Positions 12,930 through 25,511 of a stretch of 64,000 bases of DNA are shown in pieces (positions within the stretch are counted from its first letter, which is position 1; each line of letters begins with the position of its first letter). The notes under the pieces were generated by a model. That model worked only from the letters and a program-made list of their open reading frames with translations, made no database searches and was not told where the DNA came from. The stretch is from Portunus trituberculatus. Taxonomy: Eukaryota; Arthropoda; Malacostraca; Decapoda; Portunidae. The position numbers and the translations under genes were made by a program. The DNA lies in assembly GCF_017591435.1 (NCBI RefSeq), contig NC_059303.1, positions 6,261,360-6,325,359 of the forward strand. Direction: 5' to 3'.

Positions 12930-13270
12930 ATGGAGAAATTTACTCCTCTCTAACTATTTATAAGTCAGAAATAGGTCGTAAGTGATAAAAAGGAAGGAAA
13001 TAGGAAAGAATTTAAGTCATAACTATTATAAGAGTTTTATGAATAGGTAAAGTGAGAAAAATTAAAAAAAATATTAATAGATTTTTTAATTAATAGGTCA
13101 GCAAAATGTAGCAAACAATTGAAATAGGAGGAAACGTGGTCCTTATAAAACTATTAATAAAATTGAGGAGTATGTAGATAAATGAAGAAAATAGGTAAAT
13201 ATATAGAAAACAAAGTAAAATCGAAACACGCACCTTACTTTCTTATTAACAAAACTGAGAAATAGGCAAG
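12930..13270. repeat. degenerate tandem array, about 65-95 bp units
   Basis: Landmark AACTATT.ATAA followed 10-15 bases later by GAAATAGGT or GAATAGGT recurs near 12952, 13021, 13149 and, more diverged, 13242. A partial match, TTAATTAATAGGTCAGC, is near 13090. Strongly AT-rich. Confidence 0.5.
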
Positions 13271-14279
13271 TTTCCCCCGAGGTTGGAGGAAAATGCACGT
13301 TGATGGAGTGAGGCTCAAATTGTAGGTGTCAAGGACTGATGAATGATTTCTGTTTGAAGTGATGGATGAAGAATCGGTGGCCACTAAGAACCACCTTTCT
13401 CTCCCCTCTCTCCTCTCTTTTCCTCTCCTTCCGACTATTGCCTCTTTGCTTCCTTTTCCTCCTCGCCCTTTCCTCTCCATAACTCATTGTCTCGCTGCTT
13501 CGCCTCCTCTCGTCCTTCTCTCTTTATCATCACTCCTTCTTCCCTATACGAGGAAAACAAAAAAAAAACCTCCCGAAGGGTTACATGGTCCGCCCCTCAA
13601 CAGTGACCATTCGGGTGTCCTCGTTAATTACCAGAAATATCAGCCCAACGCCTCTTTTTCCCTCCTTTTTGCTCTGCATCGCGCTGGGAAACCATTCATC
13701 CAGCCCTGCCTGGCTCTCAAGACGTATACAATGATGAGCCAAGGTCACGCTCCCTCACCAACGCCTTAACCCAACCATGACCTCATCAAGTCGACGGTAT
13801 GTTGAAGACTAAGAGACATTTTCACACTAGATTACTATTTGCAACGATCAATAAACTTTGCTACAAAATCATTAATAAAGATAACAAGTGTAAAAATCTC
13901 CTAAGAGTGTTTGGATAGATTTTCTTATAATTTATCATCAAAACCAACCGCCTCGTGTGATAGCACCCTTGGAGTTACAGTACCTCACCTACCTTCCGTA
14001 TTCCTAGCTCCGTCCTCCCGTGTCTATCAGCCTCCAACACAATCGCTTACCTGGAAAGAGAAAAAAGGAAGTCAAATTTGTTTGTCACCTATTACAGATC
14101 AAATATGTAACTTAATGAAATTTTTTTGGGGAAAAGTAAACTCATAATTCCCTCCATAAGCAGAAACACACTATTACTGAGCGTAGTACACAACCGTCTC
14201 CTCATCACTAACACGAACATCACATTTGTGGAGAAAAAAAAAGATAATTACATTAAGAAACTCAAACACACAACCAGTA
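13271..14279. other. mixed sequence, no gene recognised
   Basis: A pyrimidine-rich part at 13390-13550 gives an open plus frame (13359-13769) of low-complexity Leu/Ser/Pro. The rest is AT-rich. No gene is supported. Confidence 0.45.
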
Positions 14280-14289
14280 AACACACACA

Positions 14290-14380
<91 letters not shown>
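14280..14380. repeat. (AC)50 microsatellite
   Basis: AC repeat of about 100 bp with one T interruption near 14296. Confidence 0.98.
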
Positions 14381-14382
<2 letters not shown>

Positions 14383-15500
14383 TCATCACCTCTCATCAAC
14401 ACGTCAACAATCTATATTCTCGCCTGATAGGAACACCCAAACACATTAATAATCTTATCACCACACTAATCATCACAGACTAATCACACTCACTCCCTTG
14501 ACCGTCACACCTTGTCCCTGTCTCTATGCTTCCCCCACCGACTGAACCCTGTGGGAGGAAGAGGAAGATGCCAATCACGTCTGTGTCAGGACCATAGGGA
14601 CTCTTGAGGCCTCATGGGGGACAGCTATTAATGGAGGCGCCAAAGGTGGGTCCCTAGGCAGTTTCCTGGTGATGGTATGGGTCTAGAGACGCCAGCAGGA
14701 GATAAGAAAGGAAACAATAGAAAATAGTCACGAGGAAAAGGGAAATGGAGGAACAATATATGAAAAGGGTGCAATGCAGTTATGTGACGATAAATTGAAA
14801 AGGAAAAAGGAAAGGGAAACACGCAAAGAAAAATACGAGGATATATAATAAAAAGGAATGTAGAAAGGGAAGAAAGTATCGAGGAATGGAGTGGGAAAGA
14901 AGCAAGCCAAAGGAAAAGAAAGACAGGACCCATACACGAAAGTGGTAAGGACACAAAAAAAATAAAATAAAGAGAGACGAGGAACCAAAAGGAAGAAAAT
15001 AATGATAATAAAAAACGAAAGAGAAGAGAGAAACTAGACATGTGAGAGAAGAAGGCGTAGCAAAAAACGAGAAGAAAATTAAAGGAACAATGCAAGTAAG
15101 AAAAAAAAAAAAACTTGGATAAAGAGAAAACGGTGCGAATACAAAAGACGAAAAAGCAGGAAGAAAATAAAAGAAAATAACGGGAAAAAAAAGTTGGTGT
15201 ATATACAACCAAACAAGAATACACACACACACAAAAAAAAAAAAACGAATTGCAAAACGATAAATCCTGGTAACTGTAGAAAAAATAGTCAAACATGAGA
15301 AGTTATAAGAAGGAAAGAAAAACGAGGCCAAAAAAAAAAAAACAGAAAAATGGTCCAAACAGATTTATTGCCACATATGAACGTAAATAAATGGACAGTG
15401 AAATGAATTACGATTAATAATGAAGATTTTTCAAAATATATGGTGTTCGTAATTATGACAAGTTGCTAAAATATCATGCGCCTCTGGTTTATGAATTAAT
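14381..15500. other. purine-rich low-complexity stretch
   Basis: From about 14690 to 15345 the plus strand is dominated by A and G (GGAAAAGGGA, AGAAGAAAA words). The minus strand therefore shows long Phe/Ser/Leu open frames (up to 222 codons, 15296-14628) that are composition artefacts. No gene is supported. Confidence 0.6.
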
Positions 15501-15503
15501 TCG

Positions 15504-15553
15504 GGTGGTGGTGGTGGTGGTGGTGATGGTGGTAGTAGTGGCGGTTGTGGTGA
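15504..15553. repeat. (GGT)n microsatellite
   Basis: GGT repeat with GAT and AGT interruptions. Confidence 0.85.
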
Positions 15554-15736
15554 TGCTAGCTGTTTCATCTCCCTTGTTCATTTGTGGAGAGGGGGAAGTG
15601 AGTGAGTGGATGGATGGGAGTGTTGGAGAGGGAGAGTGGGAGAGTGGGAGGGGTGGAGAATAGAGGAGGGGGAGAGGATGGTTGGCACATCGCAATATCA
15701 TCAACTGTCCACATGTCCCAACGCTGTGTCATGTCC

Positions 15737-15766
15737 CACCACCACCACCACCACCACCACCACCAA
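15737..15766. repeat. (CCA)10 microsatellite
   Basis: Short pure CCA repeat. The 15590-15680 stretch just upstream is GAGTGG-rich. Confidence 0.9.
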
Positions 15767-15879
15767 CACATGAAGCCAATACCAAAAAACGAGTTCCATC
15801 ATTCCGAAAATTGGATTATTCACACCCGTAAACACCAAACAACACCAAACAACACCCAGGTACCTTGTATGGCCCGTAT

Positions 15880-16014
15880 TCTGAAACGCTCTGCTCTCTC
15901 ACCATCACTGAAATCTTCCTGGAGAATCTACACACACGCAAAGACTCATCACCCCCATAAATACCACCACTACCACCACCACCACCACCACCACCACCAC
16001 CACCACCACCACCT
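15880..16014 (+). repeat. dispersed repeat bearing (ACC)n, copy 2
   Basis: The part from 15911 (AAATCTTCCTGGAGAATC) to the (ACC)n array at 15964-16012 matches the copy at 11546. Upstream, CGTATTCTGAAACGCTCTGC is present only here and may be more of the parent element. The parent family is not identified. It could be a MITE or retroposon with an internal ACC seed. Confidence 0.75.
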
Positions 16015-16471
16015 GTCCTGAAAACCTGGGTAGTCTTCTATGTGGCCTTAGAATATTATCGAAGTGAGAGGCGAAGGTGTTTCTACATACGGACTATACT
16101 ACCAACACCACCACCACCATCACCACCAACAGTACCTTCAACACCACCACCAATAACAACTATTCCAACAAAAAATTCACTACCACATTCAGATTTCGTA
16201 CCGCACAATAACCAACACCACCACGACCACCACCACCATTACCACCATTACCTACTGTTCCTCCAACTCAGACCCATCACCACCTCCCATCAACACCTTA
16301 TTCGCCCCATCAGGATTCTGCTCACACAACAACGGCGCCACCTGCAAGCCAAGTATATCCTTCGCCATCAGGGATGTAAGGTAATAGGAGCGTCTGTCCC
16401 CTGAAAATACCTCGAAAAATTGTCTCACGTGGAAAGCAAATGGTCTTGGGAATCAGGTCTGCAGATGGCCC
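16015..16471. other. mixed sequence with degenerate CAC/ACC runs
   Basis: Loose CACCACCAC and CACCATTACC words at about 16105-16260. An open frame of 120 codons (16042-16404) is rich in Pro/His/Thr from these runs. No gene is supported. Confidence 0.5.
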
Positions 16472-16521
<50 letters not shown>

Positions 16522-16534
16522 CTCTCTCTCTCTC
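16472..16534. repeat. (TC)n microsatellite
   Basis: TC repeat of about 63 bp with one G interruption near 16519. Confidence 0.96.
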
Positions 16535-16635
16535 ATGTCCCAGTCTCGTGGTTATACTCGTATGCTATTGCTGAATTGGGACACTGGAAGAACTATGCAA
16601 TTACAACAACTGTATTGTCTGTGTGAAATAAGTTA

Positions 16636-17205
16636 AGGAGGAGGAGGAGGAGGAGGAGGAGGAGGAGGAGGAGGAGGAGGAGGAGGAGGAGGAGGAGGAG
16701 GAGAAGGAGAAGGAGAAGGAGAAGGAGAAGGAGAAGGAGAAGGAAAAGGAGAAGGAGGAGAAGGAGAAGGAGGAGGAGGAGGAGGAGGAGGAGGAGAAAA
16801 GGGAGGAGAAAGAAGAAGAAGAGAAAGGAGAAGTGGTGAGATGGAGTGAAAAGAGAGCTAGGAGTGACAGACAAAGGAGGTCATAAACATAAACAGGAAG
16901 GGAACAGTGAATATGAGGAGGAAGAGAAGGATGATAAAAAAAAAGGGGAGGAAAAACACAGAACGAGAAAAAAAAGAGGGAAACAAAGAGAATGGAGATA
17001 AAAGAGAAGGAAGTAGTAACCTGAACATAAAGAGGAGAGGAAGAGCGAAATTAAGAAGAGAGAGGAGAAAAGAGGAGATAGGAATTAAAGAGGAGGAGGA
17101 AGAGGAGGAGGTACAAAGATGAAGAGGAACGTCAAGAGGAAAGGCGAGGAGACGAAGAGGGGAAGGAAAAGATGAAAGAGGAAGAGGAGGAAGAGGAAGA
17201 GGATG
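16636..17205. repeat. polypurine tract with (GGA)n and (GGAGAA)n core
   Basis: 16636-16800 is nearly perfect GGA, passing into GGAGAA hexamers at about 16700-16760 and back to GGA. Purine dominance continues, less regularly, to about 17205. Open frames are poly-Leu or Lys/Glu/Arg readings of this. Confidence 0.93.
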
Positions 17206-17331
17206 ACGGCTGCGTGTTTAGTGTTCGCGTGACGAATATTACACAAGGTCTGCCCTAACACTCCAATGAATCTCGCCTTGCCTTTTACCGGTTCATTATT
17301 TTATTTATTTTCTCTATTTCGTTTACGTCAC

Positions 17332-17392
<61 letters not shown>
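17332..17392. repeat. (AC)30 microsatellite
   Basis: Pure AC repeat of about 60 bp. Confidence 0.97.
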
Positions 17393-17394
<2 letters not shown>

Positions 17395-17449
17395 GCTTCT
17401 CTTCCTTGCATGGCCTACTTGTGCTGTGTCCCTTACTCCTTAACTGTCT

Positions 17450-17576
17450 CCCTCCTCCTCCTCATCCTCCTCCTCCTTTTCCTTCTCCTTCTCCTCCTCC
17501 TCCTCCTCTTCCTCTTCTTTTTCCTCTTCTTCTTCTTCTTCCTCCTCCTCCTCCTCCTCCTCCTCCTCCTCCTCCT
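17450..17576. repeat. (CCT)n/(CTT)n polypyrimidine tract
   Basis: CTC/TTC triplets, pure CTC towards the right end. The strand is opposite to the GGA tract a few hundred bases upstream, so the two could pair as an imperfect inverted repeat. Confidence 0.93.
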
Positions 17577-17717
17577 GCCTTTCTTTACATTCTTCTCACT
17601 GTCACATCTCGTTATTTTGAGTTTGTTTTGATAAATATTTGTTCTCTTTTAGTATATTTATTTCTTTTTCTATATCTGATTTTACAAAGAACAATAATGA
17701 AAATATGTTCAAACTGG

Positions 17718-17860
17718 ATAGATAGATATGGAGCATGAATAGATAGACACAGAGAGAAATACTCGCATACAAATAGATAGATAGATAGATTGCTCGAGAT
17801 AGATACATAAATTGATAGAGGTAGATATATGCATAGACAGATAAATAGATAATAAGATAG
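17718..17860. repeat. degenerate (GATA)n tetranucleotide tract
   Basis: GATAGATA clusters at about 17720, 17777-17791 and 17800-17860, mixed with GACA variants. Confidence 0.8.
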
Positions 17861-17928
17861 ATTAAAAGACAGAAAAAAAACTAATAAATATAGAGATAAT
17901 TTCTTATACTATTCCAAAACCCTTGACC

Positions 17929-17930
<2 letters not shown>

Positions 17931-17974
<44 letters not shown>
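17931..17974. repeat. (AC)22 microsatellite
   Basis: Pure AC repeat of about 44 bp. Confidence 0.97.
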
Positions 17975-17975
<1 letters not shown>

Positions 17976-18507
17976 CACTCCCCTCTAAATAATGAAAGCC
18001 TCTAATAACCCCCAGCTGCGTGTTAAAAGGCTGATCCTGTTAGAGCCAAAGAGAATACAGTACTTTATGTGACGGTAAACGCTTGCAAATATGAAGGGAA
18101 GGGAGAGTGGAGGGAGAGGAAGGTGATTAATTAATATGAAGTGGCTGGGCATTGACGTGCGTGGGAGGCGATGGGGGAAGGGCGATAGGAATATGAGGGG
18201 AGAGATGAGTGAAGTAGGGATGAGTGGAGGGGAAAGATAGTGATGTAAGGAGAGGGATAAAGAGAGGAGTGAGGTGAGGGAAGTGGGTAGAGGGGTGAGG
18301 AGAATAATGAGTGGATGGAGGGATCAAGAGAATCAAGGAAGGATGATAAAGAGGAGATAACGTGAAGAGTTAATGAAGAGATAGAGATAATACCTTAGAG
18401 AACAGTACGGTACCCATAAATTTCACGGTAGACGAGCGTGACCTGCAGAGAGTGTGTGTACAAGGTGAGTCCTGCTTGTACGAGTAGAGTAGAAATTGAT
18501 AGATAAA
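17975..18507. other. purine-rich stretch, no gene
   Basis: 18090-18380 is G/A-rich with repeated GAGGGGA, GAGTGGA and GAGAGGAG words. The minus strand reads as Pro/Ser/His/Thr low complexity. Confidence 0.5.
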
Positions 18508-18594
18508 TATGACAAGCTTGAAAAAAATGTGAGAAAAATACGAGTTTGAAAAATTGGAAGAAAAATACGACAAGCTTGAAAGAATGTATGAAAA
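18508..18594. repeat. about 29-bp minisatellite, 3 copies
   Basis: Units begin TATGACAAGCTTGAAA (18508), TACGAGTTTGAAA (18539) and TACGACAAGCTTGAAA (18566). Each ends in a GAAGAAAAATACGA-like stretch. Spacings are 31 and 27 bp. Confidence 0.75.
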
Positions 18595-18631
18595 AACCTC
18601 AGCCCTTCCTTCACCAGATGCAAGATGAAAA

Positions 18632-18635
<4 letters not shown>

Positions 18636-18679
<44 letters not shown>
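18636..18679. repeat. (AC)22 microsatellite
   Basis: Pure AC repeat of about 44 bp. Confidence 0.97.
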
Positions 18680-18680
<1 letters not shown>

Positions 18681-19419
18681 CAACAAACAGCAGGCAAGAA
18701 ATAATTAGGATCAAAAGTATGACTGAAATAATAAAGATCCATTAAGCAGTTTATTTTGCAAACCACCCTCGTGCTCATTTATTGCGAGGTGACGGGAGGA
18801 GGCGAGGGTTTGTTTACCAAGTGACTCGAGGCTGCAAGCAAGGAGGCGGCGAGAGATGGAGAGTGAGTGAGGGCGAGAATGAGTAAGTGAGAGAAGAGAG
18901 AGAGAAGGGAGTGAGAGAACATTAAACCATTCGCTTCCCGCCGACAAATGGAGGTAGGAGTGTAAGTGAGGGAGGAAGGAAGAGAATGAGGATTAGAGGT
19001 AAAGGAAGAACCGCGTGACATTTACTTTAAATATACCAATCAATAGAGTGCTTTGCCGACCTCCACTCCAGCCAAGCACACGTCACATTCTGAGTCACAG
19101 GTTGGAGTATCTATATTTAACCATACTTCCCTCCTCGTCCTTCCTCTTCGCTGCACCATTTCGTACTCCTCGCTATGCATGGACTTTCCCTTCTTGTTCC
19201 CCTTTCGCCTATGTACTTACGTTTCCCATGTCGAAGGGGACGTAGGGTGTTCTCTAATAATCCTTACGTGAGCTGCAGACAGGAGTTGCAAAAATGGAGA
19301 GAGAGGAGACGGAAGCAAGGTAAAAAAAAATAATGTTCTTTCAAGACTGGTTTCTTTTCCTTACGTGACTAGCAAATGGAATACGTGATGCAAATAAGAA
19401 CAGGTGTGGTTGGTGAGTA
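18680..19419. other. mixed sequence, no gene recognised
   Basis: 18830-18990 is rich in GAGTGAG and GAGAGAAG words. The rest is balanced. No gene is supported. Confidence 0.45.
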
Positions 19420-20150
19420 CATGCATAGGGATTCTAGTGTGGCAGGTATGTAGTGGCTAAAGGTGACAGCTGGTGACTAATTCAGATCTACGATAGCTGT
19501 GACTGAGGATGAAGTAAGCTTGAGTGATGCAGGTGTTCGGTGTGGTAAGATATGTAACGGGTGTGAGGAATTTGACAGGTATGAGACAGCTAGAGACAGG
19601 TGTGTGGTAAGAGTGAGTTAAGTTATGCGGCATGAGAAATACACATGAGTGGTGGGACAGGTGCGTCATAAGAGGAACGTATGTAATAGGGAAATGGACA
19701 AGACGTGGTTGTAGACAGTTGTGTGTTGCAGGATTTGTGGTGATATGTAAAAGGTGAGACAGATATGTAGTAAAAAGAACAGAGGAGATACGTAGTTGTG
19801 GAAAGCAGGTGTGCCGGATGAGAAAATAGCGTGGAAGTTAGTAGAGATGACCGGTAATAGGAAGAAAAGAAAACTTATGAATGAAGAAATAAAAGCAAGT
19901 GATTTGAGAAAGAAATTAAGAAAGAAGAATCGGAAAAAAAATACATGTAAGTACAGTATAGTTAGGGAAACGTGAACCGGTAACTGATTTATTTATTTAT
20001 TTGTTTTTTTTTCATAGCGAGGTGTGGTAGAGAAAATTGAAGTCAGATTTGATGGTGTTTGCTGTGGTATGTTGAGGTAGACGGACTTGTAAGGGGACTG
20101 ACAACTAAATGGGCTTTTTTTCACCATTTTCCAGCTTTTCCCTATTACCT
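19420..20150. repeat. degenerate GGTGTG/GACAGGT-rich tract
   Basis: Words such as GACAGGTGTGTGGTAAG, GACAGGTATGAGACAGCT, GGTGAGACAGATATGTAGTA and GGTGTGTGGT recur at irregular spacing of 30-60 bp. It looks like an old, scrambled tandem array continuous with the clearer one to the right. Confidence 0.4.
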
Positions 20151-20525
20151 AAAAAAAAAAAACAAGTAGAAAACTCAGGTGTGCATTATGGTGATATGGT
20201 GTGGTCAAAGGAATACAGATAAATGAAAATGGAGGTAAGATGGTGATGCAATATTGTGGATAGCAGTGTGGTATGAGATGATATGGTTAAGGGAACAAAG
20301 AAATAGATAAACGGAGACCCCATACATTGATAAGGCGATGTGGTGTGAGTTATTACGATATGGTATGATGTGGTGGAGAGAAATAACAAGTAAGTAACTG
20401 GAAACGCATGTACATTATGATATGTGGTGTGGTGTGGTGTGTGCTACGGTATGATGTGGTGGAGGCAATGACAAATAAGCAACCGGAAACTCATGTACAG
20501 TGTGGTGGTGTGGTGTGGTGTGGTG
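20151..20525. repeat. degenerate tandem array, about 85-bp units
   Basis: Best pair: AACAAGTAAGTAACTGGAAA (20385) and ACAAATAAGCAACCGGAAAC (about 20471), each followed by C.CATGTACA and then GTGGTGTGGTGTGG, and preceded by GATGTGGTGGAG. Older units start near 20161 and 20294. It ends in a (GTGTG)-type run at 20500-20530. Confidence 0.65.
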
Positions 20526-20799
20526 TGGTGCAGCGGACGGGCGTATGGCGGTGGCAAGCGGCAGGTGGACACTGACGGATCCTTGCCACTTGGTCTTCTA
20601 CGGATCATCGACGGAGCTAATTAGCGCTCACACTTTTGACCCGCGTCTCGTTGCTGGCTGACAAACGACGCCGAAAATTTATTCCACACCAGCGCCACTT
20701 CCCCATTTGTCTCAGTGCTTTCGTGCCTCGACTTACTGTTCGTTACGTGCCTGGCTTTCTCCTTAATCCCCTCTTTCCCCTCTTCTGTTAATCCCTCCA

Positions 20800-20813
<14 letters not shown>
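20526..20813. other. mixed sequence, no feature recognised
   Basis: Moderately GC-rich and without internal repetition or a supported gene. Becomes pyrimidine-rich near the TC array. Confidence 0.45.

Positions 20814-20860
<47 letters not shown>
20814..20860. repeat. (TC)n microsatellite
   Basis: Pure TC repeat of about 47 bp. Confidence 0.96.
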
Positions 20861-20862
<2 letters not shown>

Positions 20863-20959
20863 GACGTAATAAATGAAATATATACCAATAATGAGGTTAA
20901 TAAGGAAGTCACACTTAATTTCCCCACTTTCTATAATTAGTCTACCAAATATCAGAGGA

Positions 20960-21074
<115 letters not shown>

Positions 21075-21137
21075 GCCTCTACTCTGTATAAACCGTTCAT
21101 TTATGCAAGACTGATATACGCCCTCCCCACCCACCCA

Positions 21138-21138
<1 letters not shown>

Positions 21139-21173
<35 letters not shown>
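21139..21173. repeat. (CA)n microsatellite
   Basis: CA repeat about 65 bp after the end of the GT array, in inverted orientation to it. The two could base-pair as an imperfect hairpin. Confidence 0.95.
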
Positions 21174-21175
<2 letters not shown>

Positions 21176-21597
21176 TCTCCCACTCTGGACCGTCCCCACA
21201 AATAAAAAAAATAAAAAGTGAAATTATTATTCATCAACATTCACTATTTGTTGCGTATCAATACAATATACACATTTTCCATTATTATTATTCCTGCAGG
21301 AGGGAGGGAGGAAGGAGAGGGAGGAGAGAGTGACAGGGAGAGAGGACAACGCGGCGCCTCCCTCTGCATACTCTGCCTGGTAGCCTCGCAGGACACGGCC
21401 GCCCCTGCAATACGCTTAGCTTAGTTCGTTGCAATTTTTCCTAACTATTTTCATTCTGCAACTCGACTCAATCTCCGGTCTGATAAATGCACAGGGAGAC
21501 TGACGGCGTGTCCCTCCAAATGCTGAAGTAAATAGCGCAATCCTTTGTTCATTACCATAAGTGTATAGCCTGTCACTCCCTCCCCTTTCCCCTTCCC

Positions 21598-21599
<2 letters not shown>
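21174..21599. other. no feature recognised
   Basis: Mixed sequence with a short GGAGGGAG-rich run at about 21300-21345. No gene is supported. Confidence 0.45.
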
Positions 21600-21645
<46 letters not shown>

Positions 21646-21653
21646 GTGTGTGT

Positions 21654-21730
<77 letters not shown>
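21600..21730. repeat. compound (TG)n-(TC)n microsatellite
   Basis: TG at 21600-21643, a short TAAGTGTGTGTAAC link, then TC at 21656-21730. Confidence 0.97.
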
Positions 21731-22438
<708 letters not shown>

Positions 22439-22844
22439 GACCGGTATAGATAGCAGGCGGGGGATAAAGGAGAGGGACCGGGAGAAAGGAGAGGGAATAC
22501 TGGGACAAGGAAAAGAGGTAAGGAAGGGGAGAATAAAAAGGAGGGTGTAATAAAAGAGTGAGGAAGGAGGAGGTGGAGAAAAGATGAAAGAGAAGGAGTA
22601 AACAAAGAGAAGATAAACTGAGGGGAAACAAAGCAGAACGAAAGAAGGAGGAAGGGAAAAAGAAGAGGAGGAGGAAAAAAAGATGATGCGAATGCGGCCA
22701 AAGAACAAGAAAGAAGAGAATTAAAAAAGAAAAGAAAAACAATAGAGCAAACAAACAAAAGAAACAAAGAACAGAACGGAAGGAAGGCAGGAAGGAGAGA
22801 AAGGAAGAAAAGGTAAACAAACGAGAGAAGCGTGATAAACAGGA

Positions 22845-22885
<41 letters not shown>

Positions 22886-22920
22886 TGGGGAAAGTGAGAG
22901 ACGAGAAGGGGAGGGGCTGA
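22439..22920. repeat. imperfect polypurine tract ending in (GA)n
   Basis: After CGACCGGTATAGATAGCAGG the plus strand changes abruptly to G/A-rich (GGAGAGGGA, AAGAAGAGG words), with a pure GA block at 22849-22882. Long minus-strand frames (up to 186 codons) are composition artefacts. Confidence 0.85.
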
Positions 22921-23057
22921 GGCTCACGACCCGAGACCAGCACGTGGGGTTAATGCATGCACTCCCGCCTCCCATTATGGCGAGACACTGACTAATGCTG
23001 GAGTTTGGCTATTTATAGAAAAAAAAACTTAATTCATTCGTAAAATTTGCCATGTCC

Positions 23058-23063
<6 letters not shown>
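22921..23063. other. short mixed sequence
   Basis: No feature seen. Confidence 0.5.

Positions 23064-23101
<38 letters not shown>
23064..23101. repeat. (GA)n microsatellite
   Basis: Pure GA repeat of about 38 bp. Confidence 0.96.
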
Positions 23102-23106
<5 letters not shown>

Positions 23107-24400
23107 ATGGATATCTTTTTTACTAATTTCAGGTAGACGTTTTATCTTTTAATGCCATTAGTCGACCATCGAGTGACGGCCGCCGCATAATGGCAAGAAG
23201 GAGAAGGAGGAGAAGGAGGAGGAGGGAGTTGAGTCCCAAACGTCAGCACCAACAATTAGTCCTCCTGATTATCCACACACACCCACATTTTGTTTCACGA
23301 GAGGCTGCTCCACCACCACCGCCTCTTTATCATGCGAGTCACGTGAAAAAAATGCTGCGTGAGGTAAAAATGTGATTATGGGGCGTTTCTTGGGTACTTC
23401 CATCGTCACTGGTTGAAATAAATCCCTTGCAGTGAATAATTAGTGACGCCTGGAGTTTGTGGAAAGAAATGATGAAAATGGAAAATGTAAGAAATGTCTA
23501 CGTCTTTTCTTTCTTTTTGTATTTTTTTCTCTCGGAGGTGTGTTCAATACAGTTATTATGAGTGAATATTAAGGCAAGTCTGCAGTTACCGCTGGAAAAG
23601 TCCGAGAACAAAGTGTGAATACGTTGAGAGTTCATGAGGTATTTCTCATTACATTCCTATTGCAATGTCTCAGAGAAAATTATTAGAAGCAGAATATATC
23701 TAGATTAAATTTAATGATATTGATTCCCTCAAAAGTCAATTATATATATTATAAATCTATAACTTAATGCTAATTTTACATTTCACATAATTTTGATTAC
23801 TTGTTGCTTCATCACTCATGACGTAGAAAGAAGAAAACAAGAGATATTGGTATCAACAACGCACATGCATACTAAGTCTTCGTAAAGGATAAAAAAAAAA
23901 AAACTGTCAGTCAGTCGATCACAACAGAAACATGTAAATTTTGACTTGAAGTTGAAATGCACGATAAGAGAAACCCACATAACAGTACAAATTAATTGAA
24001 TCGCCTCGATGGATGGAGAGTGGAGTGGAGTTTGTATCAACACCCAGCCACTCACCCTCACCCGGGACGCGGATCAGCTTGAGCAGGATAACTGATCAGC
24101 ACAGACTCCGTGATGGGATTCCATCTGCGAGAACAAAGTCTTTCCAAGAGTCAACATATCCCCAGCATCAATGGTATTAAGAGATATAACAAACCCATCC
24201 CGTTAGTATCCCTTTCTCTCTCTACTTTACCTATATATCTTGTTTCCTGACCTTTTGCTTCTCTTTATATAGAAAACAAAGGGAGAGGAATGAAATGTGG
24301 ATGAAACTGCTTTCCTCTTAGCGTTTTCTTATTTTTGAAGAGAGCGGGGCAGCTACTTCATCGTTATTTCAAGTTATTGCAGTGTTAAATACCTCCATTT
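23102..24400. other. mixed AT-rich sequence, no gene recognised
   Basis: A short GGAGAAGGA run lies at 23195-23226. The rest, 23400-24400, is AT-rich with no supported gene, internal duplication or RNA element. Confidence 0.5.
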
Positions 24401-25460
24401 GTCTTGTATGAGCCACGAGTTAAGAGCCGTCTGGGAGGGAGGAGGCTGGGGACTGGGAGCTGGGGGGTCGCGGTTGTCTGGAAGCGTGAAGTAGTCGCGG
24501 TGCCACAAGTCAAGTGGGACGTGAGGCTGCATGAAGTGAGAGGAACCACAGTAATTCAGGCCCCGAGTCTAGGGAAGGCCGGGCATTGGTGGCGCTGTGG
24601 CGTGACCGAGTGGCATTGTGGTGCGAGTGAGCGGCTTTGAGATGCGAGTATTGGTATTCCCTCGCGTGGGATCAGGTGTGTCGGAATTCACAGATATTAG
24701 GAACGAGAAGGATCCAGCGACCCCGGAAAAGAGAACCTGAAATCCGCCTCATCTGGTGTTTCCCTGACGGACCCTGATGCTGCTTGACTTGAGGGAATCA
24801 CCGCAGTGTATCACTCTTAGTTCCCAAAACCGACTGCTCACTTGTCGTTTTATCCGCAGCGTGAGGCTGAGATTCCGTCTTTAGCTTTCAACAGTCCACC
24901 TTGAAAAATGTGTCGGCGAGGAAAGCGGCACATGCAGGCAAGTTACGAGCGATGAAAGGCGCACGGGAAGCACAGGCAATATAGATCAACTATGACCAAT
25001 ATAGCGACAAGCGTAGGGCCGCAATGGAAGGAGGCCGTGAGAGGAGGGGGAGGAGGAGAAGGAAAAGCCGCAGCCTGACGGATAGCCAACACTGCCGCCG
25101 TTGCCGTCACACTTATCCTCGCGTGGCTGGATGGTTATCTGAAGAGTGTCCTGCCGGGAGCCGGTCCGGGACACGCCACACCACGCCACACCACGTTGCC
25201 TGCCCCGCCACTCCCCCCCTAACTCTCATCCTGGTGAAGACGCAGCCATGAATTACATCATTGCCAGGCCTCTCACTCGCATTAAAGCAAGTATTACAAC
25301 CCACTTTGACCCTCTCTCAGAACCCCCGCAGTGAAATAGGAACATGCGGCTATTCAACACGAACCAGATAATAGAAGATGCCGCCCCATCACCGTCCCGA
25401 AGAAGGCAACCTATCGAAGTCTGTTTGAGCCTCTGGGATCGTCTACAAAGTCACGTGCTG

Positions 25461-25461
<1 letters not shown>
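24401..25461. other. GC-richer stretch, no gene recognised
   Basis: GC is above local background at 24420-24650 and 25020-25260. A plus frame of 78 codons (24404-24640) and several near 25.0-25.3 kb have balanced composition but no signature I recognise. A relaxed G-quadruplex motif (GGGG, GGG and GGGGGG runs with one 8-base loop before them) lies at about 24433-24468. Confidence 0.4.

Positions 25462-25508
<47 letters not shown>
25462..25508. repeat. (CA)n microsatellite
   Basis: Pure CA repeat of about 47 bp. Confidence 0.97.

Positions 25509-25511
<3 letters not shown>

Noticed and set aside
17602..17808. Minus-strand frame of 68 codons rich in Tyr, Leu and Ile
   Set aside because: It reads the GATA-type tetranucleotide tract and adjacent T-rich DNA.
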